Positions 15,037 through 26,238 are shown, numbered from the stretch's first letter. The stretch: DNA of 64,000 bases from Burkholderiales bacterium 8X (GCA_902506565.1 LR732703.1:1322525-1386524); one strand, 5' to 3'. Notes: generated by a model not told the origin, from the letters alone. Made by a program: numbers and translations.

Positions 15037-18000
15037 ATGAAACAACGACTCATCTTCTTGGGGCTGGCCTGCCTCGCCCATTCGGGTGTGCAAGCCCAGG
15101 TGCAGGGGATCAAGGACTCGCTGTCGGGGGCGACCTCGACCTTTCCGTGGACCTCCTTCGGCGGTGCGTGCCTGACCGCCGGCAATGGTTCGGTCAGCAC
15201 AATTCCCGCGTGCGGAAACAAGGACTACCTCAACCGAACCCATTACGGCGGTGTCACGGGTCTCCTGCCCGACCCGATCGGCCAAGGCGCGCTGCGCCTG
15301 ACGAACAACGGCAACCAGCACACGGGCGGCGTGGTGTCGGACTTCACGGTGCCGACCAATGCCGGCCTGGAGATCACCTTCAGCACCGTGACCTACGGCG
15401 GCGACGGTGCGGGCAATCCTGCACAGGGCGCCGACGGCATGAGCTTCTTCGTCTCGGACGGCTCGGTCCCGGCTTCGATCGGCGCCCGGGGCGGCAGCCT
15501 CGGCTACACCTGCTCGAATCTTTCGGCCACCACCGTCGTCAAGACGACGCCGGACGGCGTCATCGGCGGCTATTTCGGCATCGGCATCGACGAGTACGGC
15601 AACTTTGCGAACGAGGCCGACACCACGAACACCGGCATCGGTTTCGCGGGCAATCGGGTTTCGATTCGGGGCGGAGGGAGTACGGCCTTCGCGGAATTGA
15701 ACAGGCTGTACCCGACCTACTACCCGTCGAGCTTCACCGTCGACGAGCGCTATTTCGCGATTCAGAAGACCTGCGCCGGAGGGAAGATCTACGACTTCAG
15801 AACCAAGAACTTCACCACGCCGACGGCAATCGCCGACCTGCCGAGAAACTACAAGTTTTTGGATTCGCGTGCTTTCGTCGGTTCCGGATCGATCACCACG
15901 ATCGCGAATCAACAAAAATCCTCGAGTCCCCGCCGCGCGCTCGCCACCGAACTGACCTATCGCGTCAAGATCTCGCAAAGCGGCATCCTGGACATGGGCT
16001 ACAGCGTGAACGGCGGTGCGCAGCAGGCCGTGGCGACGCAGCGCGACATGAAGGTGGACGGCGGGCCGATGCCGGCAACCTTCAGGTTCGGTTTCGGAGC
16101 ATCGACCGGCGGCGGCACCAACATCCACGAGATCACCTGCTTCAAGGCCGGTCCGCCGGACCTCTCGAACAGCTCGGCCGGAACCAACGTGCAATCGGCG
16201 AAGGTGCAGGCGGGCTCGCAGGCCTACCTCGCCTTCTATCACCCCAACAACTGGTGGGGCGAGCTTCGCGCGCACGACCTGCTGGTCGATCCGGTCACCG
16301 ACATGCTGAGCATCCATCCGGTGCCGACCTGGGATGCCAGTTGCAATCTGACGGGCGGCGCATGCGCTTCGACCAAGCAGCCCGCTCAACCGGCGCAGGA
16401 TCCCGACCGTCGAAGGATCGTCACCTGGAACACGCAAACGCAGACCGGCGTCCCGTTCCGCTGGCCCTACCTGACCAACGACCAGCGAAACAGCCTGAGG
16501 AGTCTGCAAGCTCTCGACTACCTTCGCGGCAGGCGCGACAACGAAATCCAGCCGGCCGGTGTCACGGGCTCGTTTCGGTATCGCACCGGCATCCTCGGCG
16601 ACATCGTGAATTCGAGTCCCACGTGGGTCGGACCCTCCCAGTCGCCGTATGGAGGCGTCTGGGTCGACAAGCTGGACGCCGGCGCGACCCTTCCCGAAAA
16701 CAGCGCCGGTGGCCAGAGCTTCAGCGCCTTCAAGGCGCAGACGGCCACCCGGCCCAACGTGGTCTACGTCGGCGCCAACGATGGCTTGTTGCACGGCTTC
16801 CAGGCGGGCGCCTACGATGCCGACAACAACTTCAAGGCCACCGGGGGCTCGGCGCCCAACGATGGCAAGGAAGTGCTCGCCTATGTTCCGCCGAGCGTGA
16901 TCGACACCATCCGCTCGGCCGCCTCGGGGCTCGACTACCTGAGCGAAACCTACGCCCACAACCTCTACGTGGACGGTACGCCGGGTGCCGGCGACCTGTA
17001 CTTCGGCAACGCCTGGCACACCTGGCTGGTCGGCGGGCTGGGTGCCGGCGCCGATGCGCGCGGCGTGCTGGGCCAGAGCGAGGCCGCAGCCAAGGGCGCG
17101 ATCTACGTGCTCGACGTGACCGACCCACGGGTGTTCAGCGAGGTGAGGGCCAGGCAAGTCGTGAAAGGCAACTGGACCTCGGACAACCTGGCTTGCACCG
17201 GAACGCCGAACTGCGGCGACTCGCTCGGGCACAGCTTCGGCGCGCCGCTGATCCGGCGTCTGCACAACGGCAACTGGGCTGCACTGTTCGGCAACGGACT
17301 CAACAGCAAGAACGGCGAAGCGGGCTTGTTCGTGATGTTGATCGATCAGGCCGGTGCGGTGAGCTTCCGCCACCTCGCGACGGGCGCGGGGCCGAAGCGG
17401 GACGCGACCACGGGCGCGATCACGCAGCGAAACGGCATCGTCGAAGTCCAGTCCGCCGATCTCGACAAGGACCACATCACCGACTTCGTCTATGCAGGCG
17501 ATGTATTCGGCAATGTCTGGCGCTTCGATCTGACCCATGCCGATCCGGATTCGTGGTCGGTCAGCAAGCGGTTCCAGGCCGCCGGCGGGCTGCCGATCAC
17601 GACGGCCATATCGGTCTCGTCCAATCCCAAGATGGGCAGCCTCGGCGAGCCGGGCGTCATGTTGAGTTTCGGCACCGGCCGCCAATGGCAGCAGAGCGTG
17701 ACCGCTGCAGCCCGCTACGCGCCGGGATCCCATCGGACCTACGGCATCTGGGATTTCGACATGAACGGCTGGAATGCCAAGTCGACCTACGCCCAGTACG
17801 CGGCGCTTCCATCGACGCAAGTCAACGCGACCCAGACGGACCTGCGCATCCATTCGGCGACCGACGTCGACGACATCCGAAAGGTGACCAATCACCCGGT
17901 CTGCTGGAAAGGTTCGACCACCTGCGCGACCGCCAACGACCACCTGGGCTGGACCCTCGAACTGCTCAAGCCGAACGAGCAGGTCGTCTTCAACCCGGTG

Positions 18001-18345
18001 CTGATCGAAGACCGCTGGGTGGTGAACACCTACGTTCCGGTACCGGCGACCTCGCTCCTCAAGTGCGACATCAACCCGCCGCCCGGCTACTCGATGGGCC
18101 TTGCGACCGGCAATGGCGGCGAAGGGGAAAGCAGCTTCTTCGCCAATGCGGACGGAACCTTCCCGACCGCGTTCAACATCACCGGCATCGCCCTCAACGG
18201 CGTCGGCGCGCCCTGGCTGGCCAGCACGCCCGGGAAGTCGCACTTCCTGGTGACCCAGACGGGCAGCGGGCAGGGTGCCGTTCGCAGGATCCACCTCGGA
18301 TCCCTCGCCACGCTGAAGCGCCTGACCTGGATCAAGAAGCGGTGA
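15037..18345 (+). CDS. pilY1: PilY1-type pilus tip adhesin with L-type-lectin-like N-terminus
   Basis: A 1102-residue secreted protein (signal peptide MKQRLIFLGLACLAHSGVQA). Residues about 25-270 look like an L-type lectin sandwich: GADGMSFFVSDGS, GGSLGYTC and GGYFGIGIDEYGNF are hallmark-like strands. The C-terminal half is the PilY1 beta-propeller (VVYVGANDGLLHGFQAG near residue 575). A calcium-binding loop DLDKDHITD lies at residues 808-816, with Asp at 808, 810, 812 and 816, in the position where PilY1 binds calcium to control pilus retraction. It sits 11 bp after pilX. Most described PilY1 N-termini are von Willebrand A-like or variable, so a carbohydrate-binding head is notable. Lectin function is inference. 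Confidence 0.88.
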   Translation: MKQRLIFLGLACLAHSGVQAQVQGIKDSLSGATSTFPWTSFGGACLTAGNGSVSTIPACGNKDYLNRTHYGGVTGLLPDPIGQGALRLTNNGNQHTGGVVSDFTVPTNAGLEITFSTVTYGGDGAGNPAQGADGMSFFVSDGSVPASIGARGGSLGYTCSNLSATTVVKTTPDGVIGGYFGIGIDEYGNFANEADTTNTGIGFAGNRVSIRGGGSTAFAELNRLYPTYYPSSFTVDERYFAIQKTCAGGKIYDFRTKNFTTPTAIADLPRNYKFLDSRAFVGSGSITTIANQQKSSSPRRALATELTYRVKISQSGILDMGYSVNGGAQQAVATQRDMKVDGGPMPATFRFGFGASTGGGTNIHEITCFKAGPPDLSNSSAGTNVQSAKVQAGSQAYLAFYHPNNWWGELRAHDLLVDPVTDMLSIHPVPTWDASCNLTGGACASTKQPAQPAQDPDRRRIVTWNTQTQTGVPFRWPYLTNDQRNSLRSLQALDYLRGRRDNEIQPAGVTGSFRYRTGILGDIVNSSPTWVGPSQSPYGGVWVDKLDAGATLPENSAGGQSFSAFKAQTATRPNVVYVGANDGLLHGFQAGAYDADNNFKATGGSAPNDGKEVLAYVPPSVIDTIRSAASGLDYLSETYAHNLYVDGTPGAGDLYFGNAWHTWLVGGLGAGADARGVLGQSEAAAKGAIYVLDVTDPRVFSEVRARQVVKGNWTSDNLACTGTPNCGDSLGHSFGAPLIRRLHNGNWAALFGNGLNSKNGEAGLFVMLIDQAGAVSFRHLATGAGPKRDATTGAITQRNGIVEVQSADLDKDHITDFVYAGDVFGNVWRFDLTHADPDSWSVSKRFQAAGGLPITTAISVSSNPKMGSLGEPGVMLSFGTGRQWQQSVTAAARYAPGSHRTYGIWDFDMNGWNAKSTYAQYAALPSTQVNATQTDLRIHSATDVDDIRKVTNHPVCWKGSTTCATANDHLGWTLELLKPNEQVVFNPVLIEDRWVVNTYVPVPATSLLKCDINPPPGYSMGLATGNGGEGESSFFANADGTFPTAFNITGIALNGVGAPWLASTPGKSHFLVTQTGSGQGAVRRIHLGSLATLKRLTWIKKR

Positions 18346-18350
18346 CCCCC

Positions 18351-18845
18351 ATGAACCATCCATCCTCCTGCACGGCGCGGCAAGAAAAACGCGCCGCGGC
18401 CGCCGCCGGCTTCACGCTCATCGAGGTGATGATCGTGGTGGCCGTGATCGCGATCCTGGCGGCCATCGCCTATCCCTCGTACCAGGAATACATCCGCAAG
18501 GCACGGCGCTCCGATGCCAAGTCGGCCCTGCTCGACCTGGCTGCGAGGCAAGAGCGCTTCTTCAGCATCAACAACGTCTATTCGTCCAGCGCACCGGCCC
18601 TCGGCTACGGATCTGCCGCGGCATTTCCGGTGGACGTGGTGGCGGGCAGCACGGCCTTCTACCAATTGAGCGTCGCGGTCGTCGCCCCGAGTCCGGCCGC
18701 ATCACCGCCCACGCCCGCCGGCTTCACGGCGACCGCCGCGCCGATCGGGGCACAGGTCGACGACAAATGCGGCAGCTTCGTGGTCGATCAACTCGGCACC
18801 CATACGTTGGCGAGCAACACGGCCCCGGCCTCGGCCTGCTGGTAG
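18351..18845 (+). CDS. pilE: Type IV pilin PilE-like (pseudopilin)
   Basis: A 164-residue prepilin beginning 5 bp after pilY1. The leader (about 20 residues) ends at AG-FTLIEVMIVVAVIAILAAIAYPSY, the best-conserved prepilin N-terminus of the operon, followed by QEYIRKARRSDAKSALLDLA. The C-terminus carries the disulfide pair (DDKCGSF and final ASACW). In Burkholderiales this last gene of the fimT-pilVWXY1 operon is a minor PilE-like subunit rather than the major pilin, which is usually elsewhere. That assignment rests on family knowledge. Confidence 0.87.
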   Translation: MNHPSSCTARQEKRAAAAAGFTLIEVMIVVAVIAILAAIAYPSYQEYIRKARRSDAKSALLDLAARQERFFSINNVYSSSAPALGYGSAAAFPVDVVAGSTAFYQLSVAVVAPSPAASPPTPAGFTATAAPIGAQVDDKCGSFVVDQLGTHTLASNTAPASACW

Positions 18846-18868
18846 CCCGCGGCAGGCGATCTACAGGA

Positions 18869-19357
18869 TCAGTGCAGCACGAAGGCGGCCGCGGCCACCG
18901 CGCCGAGGGCGATCACCATCGTGACCCGACCCCAGCGGCTGGTGCGACGCGCCTCGCGGTAGGACTCCAGCCGACCCGGCAGCGTCTGCAGCTGGTCGAA
19001 GCTGGACCTGGAAGGCGCCAGGCGCGGGTCGTCGTCGATCACGGCGCGAAGCGGATCGACGATCGCGTGCCGCTCCGGCACCGGTTCCGTTGCGTCGGCC
19101 TCCTGCGCCCACTGGAAGAAGGCCAGGTAATCCTTGCCCTCCGCGTTGAAGCCGATCTGCTTGCCTGCGGCGAACAGCAGGCCATGGTCGACGAGCGCAT
19201 CGAGCCCGCGGCGGACGAAAGCTCGCTCGGAAGGCTGCACGCCGTCTTGCAGCTCGCTTCGCGGAACCTCCGTCTTGCGCAACGCGACGCAGCGATGAAG
19301 CACGAGCTCGCAAAGAACGCCGGCGAAATGTTGTCGGGGTGAGAGAGTGGCGGGCAC
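18869..19357 (-). CDS. Hypothetical protein with C-terminal membrane anchor
   Basis: A 162-residue protein, convergent with pilE. No enzyme motif is recognised. The N-terminal ~80 residues look like a winged-helix-type fold (VPRSELQDGVQPSERAFVRRGLDALVDHGL). A linker and a single hydrophobic C-terminal helix (VTMVIALGAVAAAAFVLH) follow, so it may be a tail-anchored cytoplasmic protein. A GTTCCTACA motif lies 11-19 bp upstream of the start on the minus strand, resembling motifs ahead of the stress-type genes farther on. The exact start is uncertain. Confidence 0.6.
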   Translation of the reverse strand: MPATLSPRQHFAGVLCELVLHRCVALRKTEVPRSELQDGVQPSERAFVRRGLDALVDHGLLFAAGKQIGFNAEGKDYLAFFQWAQEADATEPVPERHAIVDPLRAVIDDDPRLAPSRSSFDQLQTLPGRLESYREARRTSRWGRVTMVIALGAVAAAAFVLH

Positions 19358-19435
19358 GAAGAGGGCCTGTAGGAACGACGACTGGGATTAGAACCAGCCG
19401 CGAGCAACCGCCGTGCCAAGGTTTTCCCGCCTCTT

Positions 19436-19449
19436 GCGGGTAAACCCGC
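19436..19449. promoter_or_regulatory. Inverted repeat upstream of xdhA
   Basis: GCGGGTAAACCCGC is a 6+2+6 inverted repeat in the 229-bp gap between the hypothetical gene (minus) and xdhA (plus), about 140 bp before the xdhA ATG. A smaller palindrome, CGCATATGCG, lies at 19489-19498. Either could be an operator for purine-responsive control. Nothing in the sequence identifies the binding protein. Confidence 0.35.
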
Positions 19450-19586
19450 CCCGTTCATACCTGGCCCTGCATAGCCGCTATGGTTGCGCGCATATGCGAA
19501 CCGGAGCCGGAAAGACTAAGTTCGCAGGCACGGTTTTTGAACGTCTTTCCCATTCGCCTGTCCATTCGTCTTTTTCTCCCGGCCCC

Positions 19587-21155
19587 ATGACCCTTCCTAC
19601 CCAGCCCATCCGCTTTTTCCATCGCGGCCGGATCGTCGAACTCGGCGGCGTGCATCCCACTCGTTCGGTGCTGGACTGGTTGCGCGAGGACGCACGTTGC
19701 ACCGGCACCAAGGAGGGTTGCAACGAAGGCGATTGCGGCGCCTGCACGGTGGTGATCGGCGAACTGGCGGAAGACGGCGAGGCCGGTGCCGTCGGCGGGC
19801 TGCGGCTTTCGACCGTGAACTCGTGCATCCAGTTCATGCCGACGCTCGACGGCAAGGCGCTTTTCACGGTCGAAGACCTGAAGAAGCAATGCGGCACCGA
19901 GCGCGACGAGCTGCGCCACGAGAAGCATGCCGTGACCCGGCTGCATCCGGTGCAGCAGGCGATGGTCGACTGCCACGGCAGCCAATGCGGTTTCTGCACG
20001 CCGGGCTTCGTGATGTCGCTCTGGTCGACCTACGAACACCACCAGGACGAAGGCACCCGGCCGACCCGCCAGCAACTCGCGGACGAGCTCTCGGGCAACC
20101 TGTGCCGCTGCACCGGCTACCGGCCGATCCTCGATGCGGGCCAGCGCATGTTCGACCTGCCGCCGGTGCGGCTGGACACCGCGCCGGTGGTCGAGGCGCT
20201 GCGCAGCCTGGAACGCGCGGCGACCTTCGGCTACTCGGCGAGCCGGGCCGGCCGCCTCGACCATTTCTTCGCGCCCACCACGCTCAGCGAACTCGCGGCC
20301 TTGCGCGTGTCCAGGCCGGATGCGCGGATCCTGGCCGGCTCGACCGATGTCGGCCTCTGGGTCAACAAGCAGTTTCGCGATCTGGGCGATTTGATCTACG
20401 TCGGTGATGTCGCCGAGATGAAGGTGGTGGAGGAACGCGGCCAAGGCCATGCCGCCGAGCTGTACATCGGCGCCGGCGCCTCGCTCGAAAAAGCCTTTCG
20501 CGCGTTGGCGGGTCGCTTGCCTGGCCTCACGGACGTGTGGCTGCGCTTCGCCTCGCCGCCGATCCGGAACGCCGGCACCATGGGCGGCAACGTGGCGAAC
20601 GGCTCGCCGATCGGCGATTCGCCGCCGGTGCTGATGGCGCTGGATGCGGCGATCGAGTTGCGCCGGGCCGAGCGGGTACGGCGCATGCCGCTCGCCGACT
20701 TCTATCTCGACTACATGAAGAACCGCCTCGAGACCGGCGAGTTCGTACAGGGCATCGCGGTTCCGATGGCCGCCTTCGGTCGCCAGGTTCGCGCCTACAA
20801 GATCAGCAAGCGCTTCGATTGCGACATCTCTGCGCTCTGCGGCGCCTTCTCGCTGCGGCTGGACGGCGACTCGGTGTCGGAGATCCGGCTGGCCTTCGGC
20901 GGGATGGCCGCCGTGGTCAAGCGAGCTGCCAAGGCCGAGGCCGCGCTCGTGGGCAAGCCCTGGACCGAAGCCGCCGTCGCTGCAGCCAAGCAGGCGCTCG
21001 CGGAGGACTTCAAGCCGCTCAGCGACATGCGCGCAAGCGCCGACTACCGCTTGCAGGTGGCACAGAATCTCCTGCAGCGACTTTGGCTCGAAACGCGGCC
21101 CGAGCAGCCGCTTTCGCAAGAGGCGACCAGTGTCTGGGCAGTGATGCCGCACTAG
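19587..21155 (+). CDS. xdhA: Xanthine dehydrogenase small subunit (FeS and FAD domains)
   Basis: A 522-residue subunit. The plant-type [2Fe-2S] domain shows CNEGDCGACTVV near residue 48. The second [2Fe-2S] domain has CHGSQCGFCTPGF and LSGNLCRCTGYRPI near 130-180. An FAD-binding CO-dehydrogenase-flavoprotein domain follows (LAGSTDVGLWV, then RNAGTMGGNVANGSPIGDS). It transfers electrons from the molybdenum centre on XdhB to NAD. ATG 19587 gives the normal N-terminus (FFHRGRIVELGGVHPTRSVLDWLR); longer in-frame extensions have no homology. Followed by xdhB after 59 bp. Confidence 0.95.
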   Translation: MTLPTQPIRFFHRGRIVELGGVHPTRSVLDWLREDARCTGTKEGCNEGDCGACTVVIGELAEDGEAGAVGGLRLSTVNSCIQFMPTLDGKALFTVEDLKKQCGTERDELRHEKHAVTRLHPVQQAMVDCHGSQCGFCTPGFVMSLWSTYEHHQDEGTRPTRQQLADELSGNLCRCTGYRPILDAGQRMFDLPPVRLDTAPVVEALRSLERAATFGYSASRAGRLDHFFAPTTLSELAALRVSRPDARILAGSTDVGLWVNKQFRDLGDLIYVGDVAEMKVVEERGQGHAAELYIGAGASLEKAFRALAGRLPGLTDVWLRFASPPIRNAGTMGGNVANGSPIGDSPPVLMALDAAIELRRAERVRRMPLADFYLDYMKNRLETGEFVQGIAVPMAAFGRQVRAYKISKRFDCDISALCGAFSLRLDGDSVSEIRLAFGGMAAVVKRAAKAEAALVGKPWTEAAVAAAKQALAEDFKPLSDMRASADYRLQVAQNLLQRLWLETRPEQPLSQEATSVWAVMPH

Positions 21156-21214
21156 TCGTCGAGACCCGGGCGCACAGCCCGAAGTCCGCACGAATCTGAG
21201 TTGGAGAGAACCGA

Positions 21215-23662
21215 ATGAACAAACCCTTGGACCCCCAGTTGCTGCAGTCGGCAGAAGCCTTCGCCGACTACCTGACCAACACCGCCGCCCGCATCGATGC
21301 GCGCGCCGAGGCCCGGGCCCAGGAAGCAGGGGTGCGGGTCGGCATCAGCCGGCCGCACGAATCGGCGCACCTGCATGTCGCCGGCGAGGCCACCTACATC
21401 GACGACATTCCCGAGGCCGCCGGAACCTTGCATTGCGCGCTCGGCCTGTCGCCGGTCGCTGCCGGAACGCTCGATTCGACGAACCTCGATTCGATCCGCG
21501 CGATGCCGGGCGTCGTCGACGTTCTGACGGCCAGGGACATCCCCGGCAGCAACGACTGCGGCTCGATCGTCCATGACGATCCGATCCTGTGCGATGGCGA
21601 GATCCGCTATCTCGGCCAGCCGCTCTTCGCCGTCATCGCGGAGACCCGCGACCAGGCCCGGCGGGCCGCGGCGAGGGCCAAGGACGCGGTGACGATCACC
21701 GCGTCGCGGCCGGTCATCACGCCGCGCGAGGCGCACGAGAAGCAGCAGTACGTGGTCGATCCGATGCACCTGGTCCGCTCCAGCCGCGAAGGCGGGGCGA
21801 AGGCCGCGATCGCCGCCGCGCCGCATCGGCTCGAAGGCACGCTCGAGGTCGGTGGCCAGGAGCAGTTCTACCTGGAGGGCCAGATCAGCTACGCGACCCC
21901 GAAGGAAGGTGGCACGATGCACGTGCATTGCTCGACCCAGCATCCGAGCGAAATGCAGCACCTGGTGGCGCATGCCCTGCACCTGCAGGCGAACGAGGTG
22001 CACGTGGAATGCAGGCGCATGGGCGGAGGCTTCGGCGGCAAGGAGTCGCAGTCGGCCCTGTTCGCCTGCACCGCGGCCGTGGCGGCCAGCAAGCTGCAGC
22101 GGCCGGTCAAGCTCCGGCTAGACCGCGACGACGACTTCATGATCACCGGCCGCCGCCATTGCTTCTGGTACGAGTACGAGGCCGGCTACGACGACGAGGG
22201 CCGCGTCCTCGGCCTCGAGATGACCCTGGTCTCTCGCGCCGGGCATTCGGCCGACCTGTCCGGACCGGTCATGACCCGTGCGCTCTGCCATGTCGACAAC
22301 GCCTACTGGTTGCCCGACGTCGCGCTGCATGGCTATTCGGGCAAGACCCACACGCAGAGCAACACCGCCTTCCGCGGATTCGGCGGCCCGCAGGGCGCGA
22401 TCGCGATGGAGAACATCCTCGACACCATCGCCCGCAAGCTGGGGCGCGATCCGCTCGACGTTCGGCGCGTCAACTTCTACGGCAAGGACGAGCGCAACGT
22501 CACGCCCTACGAGCAGACCGTGACCGACAACATCCTCCACGAACTGGTCGCCCAGCTGGAGGAAACGAGCGGCTACCGCGCCCGGCGCGAGGAGATCGCC
22601 GCCTTCAATGCCGCGAGCCCGGTGCTCAAGCGCGGCATCGCGATGGCGCCGCTCAAGTTCGGCATCTCGTTCAACGTCAAGCATTTCAATCAGGCGGGCG
22701 CGCTGGTCCACGTGTACACCGACGGCTCGATCCTGGTGAACCACGGCGGCACCGAAATGGGGCAGGGGCTCAACACCAAAGTGGCGCAGGTGGTCGCGCA
22801 CGAACTGGGCGTGAGCTTCGAATGCGTGCGCGTGAGCGCGACCGACACCACCAAGGTGGCGAACACTTCGGCGACCGCCGCATCGACCGGCGCCGACCTG
22901 AACGGCAAGGCCGCGCAGGACGCGGCGCGGCAGATCCGGGAGCGGCTCGCCGAATGCGCGGCGCGCCGGCATGGCGGCCAGGCGAGCGAGGTGCGGTTCG
23001 CGAACGACAAGGTCACGGTCAATGGCCGCACCCTCGGATTCGGCACGCTGGTCGGCGAGGCCTACCTCGACAGCGTGCAGCTCTGGTCGGACGGCTTCTA
23101 CGCCACGCCCGGACTGTCGTGGGACAAGGACACCATGAAGGGCCGACCCTTCTTCTACTTCGCCTACGGCGCCGCGGTGGCCGAGGTCGTGATCGACACG
23201 CTCACCGGCGAATTCAAGCTGCTGCGCGCCGACATCCTGCAGGACGCCGGCAAGTCACTCAATCCGGCGGTCGACATCGGGCAGGTCGAAGGCGCGTTCA
23301 TCCAGGGCATGGGCTGGCTCACCACCGAGGAACTGGTCTGGCATCCGCAAAGCGGCAAGCTCACCACCCACGCACCGAGCACCTACAAGATCCCGACGGC
23401 CAACGACTGCCCGCCGATCTTCAACGTGCAGCTGTTCCAGGGCCCGAACTACGAGGATTCCATCCATCGCAGCAAGGCGGTGGGCGAGCCGCCGCTGCTG
23501 CTGCCGTTCTCGGTGTTCTTCGCGATCCGCGATGCGATCTCGTCGATCGGCGATCACCGCATCGATCCGCCGCTGACGGCGCCTGCGACCGCCGAGGCCA
23601 TCCTGCGCGCGGTCACCGCCGTGTCGACGGCGGCCACCTCGTCCGCCTCCCAGAGCGCCTAG
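21215..23662 (+). CDS. xdhB: Xanthine dehydrogenase molybdopterin-binding subunit
   Basis: An 815-residue molybdenum hydroxylase large subunit, oxidising hypoxanthine and xanthine to urate. Active-site motifs are visible: RMGGGFGGKESQ (about 268), the NTAFRGFGGPQGA segment with the substrate-binding Arg (about 384), GGTEMGQGLNTKV (about 511) and the C-terminal AVGEPPLLLPFSVFFAI whose Glu is the catalytic base. The ATG at 21215 is preceded by GGAGAG. No xdhC (cofactor-insertion chaperone) follows; the next gene is a LysR regulator. This is the catalytic core of the purine cluster. Confidence 0.95.
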   Translation: MNKPLDPQLLQSAEAFADYLTNTAARIDARAEARAQEAGVRVGISRPHESAHLHVAGEATYIDDIPEAAGTLHCALGLSPVAAGTLDSTNLDSIRAMPGVVDVLTARDIPGSNDCGSIVHDDPILCDGEIRYLGQPLFAVIAETRDQARRAAARAKDAVTITASRPVITPREAHEKQQYVVDPMHLVRSSREGGAKAAIAAAPHRLEGTLEVGGQEQFYLEGQISYATPKEGGTMHVHCSTQHPSEMQHLVAHALHLQANEVHVECRRMGGGFGGKESQSALFACTAAVAASKLQRPVKLRLDRDDDFMITGRRHCFWYEYEAGYDDEGRVLGLEMTLVSRAGHSADLSGPVMTRALCHVDNAYWLPDVALHGYSGKTHTQSNTAFRGFGGPQGAIAMENILDTIARKLGRDPLDVRRVNFYGKDERNVTPYEQTVTDNILHELVAQLEETSGYRARREEIAAFNAASPVLKRGIAMAPLKFGISFNVKHFNQAGALVHVYTDGSILVNHGGTEMGQGLNTKVAQVVAHELGVSFECVRVSATDTTKVANTSATAASTGADLNGKAAQDAARQIRERLAECAARRHGGQASEVRFANDKVTVNGRTLGFGTLVGEAYLDSVQLWSDGFYATPGLSWDKDTMKGRPFFYFAYGAAVAEVVIDTLTGEFKLLRADILQDAGKSLNPAVDIGQVEGAFIQGMGWLTTEELVWHPQSGKLTTHAPSTYKIPTANDCPPIFNVQLFQGPNYEDSIHRSKAVGEPPLLLPFSVFFAIRDAISSIGDHRIDPPLTAPATAEAILRAVTAVSTAATSSASQSA

Positions 23663-23742
23663 CAGGCCGCCGCCCGAGGAGTCCTCGCCGTGATCGCCCC
23701 GCTGTATAACTGCCCCCACCTCCAATCGACCTGCGGGCAGCC

Positions 23743-24702
23743 ATGCGCGATCAAGAGCTTTTCGATCGAATCGACTTGCACCTTATCCGGGTGCTGCACA
23801 CCGTGCTGACCGACCGCAGCGTCTCCCGTGCCGCGGTTCGGCTGGGCATGTACCAGCCGGCCGTGTCGGCAGCCCTCAAGCGCCTGCGCGACCTGTCGGG
23901 CGATCCGCTCCTGGTGCGCTCCGGCGCGGGCATGGTGCCGACCGACGCCGGCCTGCGCATGATCGAGCCGAGCGCCGCCATCCTGCGTTCGGCCGCGGTG
24001 CTGTTCAGCGACGCCCGCGGCTTCGATCCGCAGACCGCGGCCACCACCTTCCGGATCGCGGCGAGCGACTATCTCGACCCGTTGTTCCTGCCGATGCTGG
24101 TGGCCGAGGTCAAGCGCCGCGCGCCGCTCTGCGCGATCGAGATCCATCCGCTCTCGCCCGATTCCGACTATCACGGCCACCTGTCGCTCGGCGACGTCGA
24201 CCTGGTCATCGGCAACTGGCAGAAGCCGCCCGAGGACCTGCACATGGCGCGCCTGTTCGAGGACGAGATCGTGTCGCTGGTCAACCAGGACCATCCGGCG
24301 GTGCGCCGCGGATGGGACGCGGACGGCTGGCTGCAGGCCGAGCACATCGCGCCGACGCCGACCCATCCGGGCGCGCGCGGCATCATCGACCAGCTGCTCG
24401 ACGGCATGGGCATGCAACGCAACATCACGGCGCGCTGCGCGCACTTCGGCCTGATTCCGGACATGGTGGCGGCCAGCCTCCTGGTCTTGACCACCGGCCG
24501 CCAGTATTGCGACCGGTTCCGCGAGCGGCTGCCGGTCCGCATCCTCGCCTGCCCGGTGCAGTTTCCGCGTCTCGTCTACTACCAGCTCTGGCACGAGCGA
24601 ACCCATGCATCGAGTTCGGCGCGCTGGCTGCGCGACTGCATCAAGTCGGTCGCCGCATCGCTTCGCCCCGGCTCGGACACACCCGCCGCCCTGCCTACCT
24701 AG
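23743..24702 (+). CDS. LysR-family regulator of the purine cluster
   Basis: A 319-residue LysR protein. The helix-turn-helix spans residues about 8-48 (DLHLIRVLHTVLTDRSVSRAA and MYQPAVSAALKRLRD). A NodD-like effector domain follows. It lies between xdhB (80 bp upstream) and the ABC transporter ATPase (9 bp downstream), on the same strand, so it is probably co-transcribed with the transporter. Control of purine uptake and oxidation is the natural inference from position; the ligand is unknown. Confidence 0.88.
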   Translation: MRDQELFDRIDLHLIRVLHTVLTDRSVSRAAVRLGMYQPAVSAALKRLRDLSGDPLLVRSGAGMVPTDAGLRMIEPSAAILRSAAVLFSDARGFDPQTAATTFRIAASDYLDPLFLPMLVAEVKRRAPLCAIEIHPLSPDSDYHGHLSLGDVDLVIGNWQKPPEDLHMARLFEDEIVSLVNQDHPAVRRGWDADGWLQAEHIAPTPTHPGARGIIDQLLDGMGMQRNITARCAHFGLIPDMVAASLLVLTTGRQYCDRFRERLPVRILACPVQFPRLVYYQLWHERTHASSSARWLRDCIKSVAASLRPGSDTPAALPT

Positions 24703-24711
24703 AAGGCCGCC

Positions 24712-26230
<1,519 letters not shown>

Positions 26231-26238
<8 letters not shown>

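Noticed and set aside
15022..18363. 1113-residue minus-strand open frame opposite pilY1
   Set aside because: Antisense shadow with no recognisable motif; the plus strand encodes a complete PilY1 with signal peptide and calcium loop.
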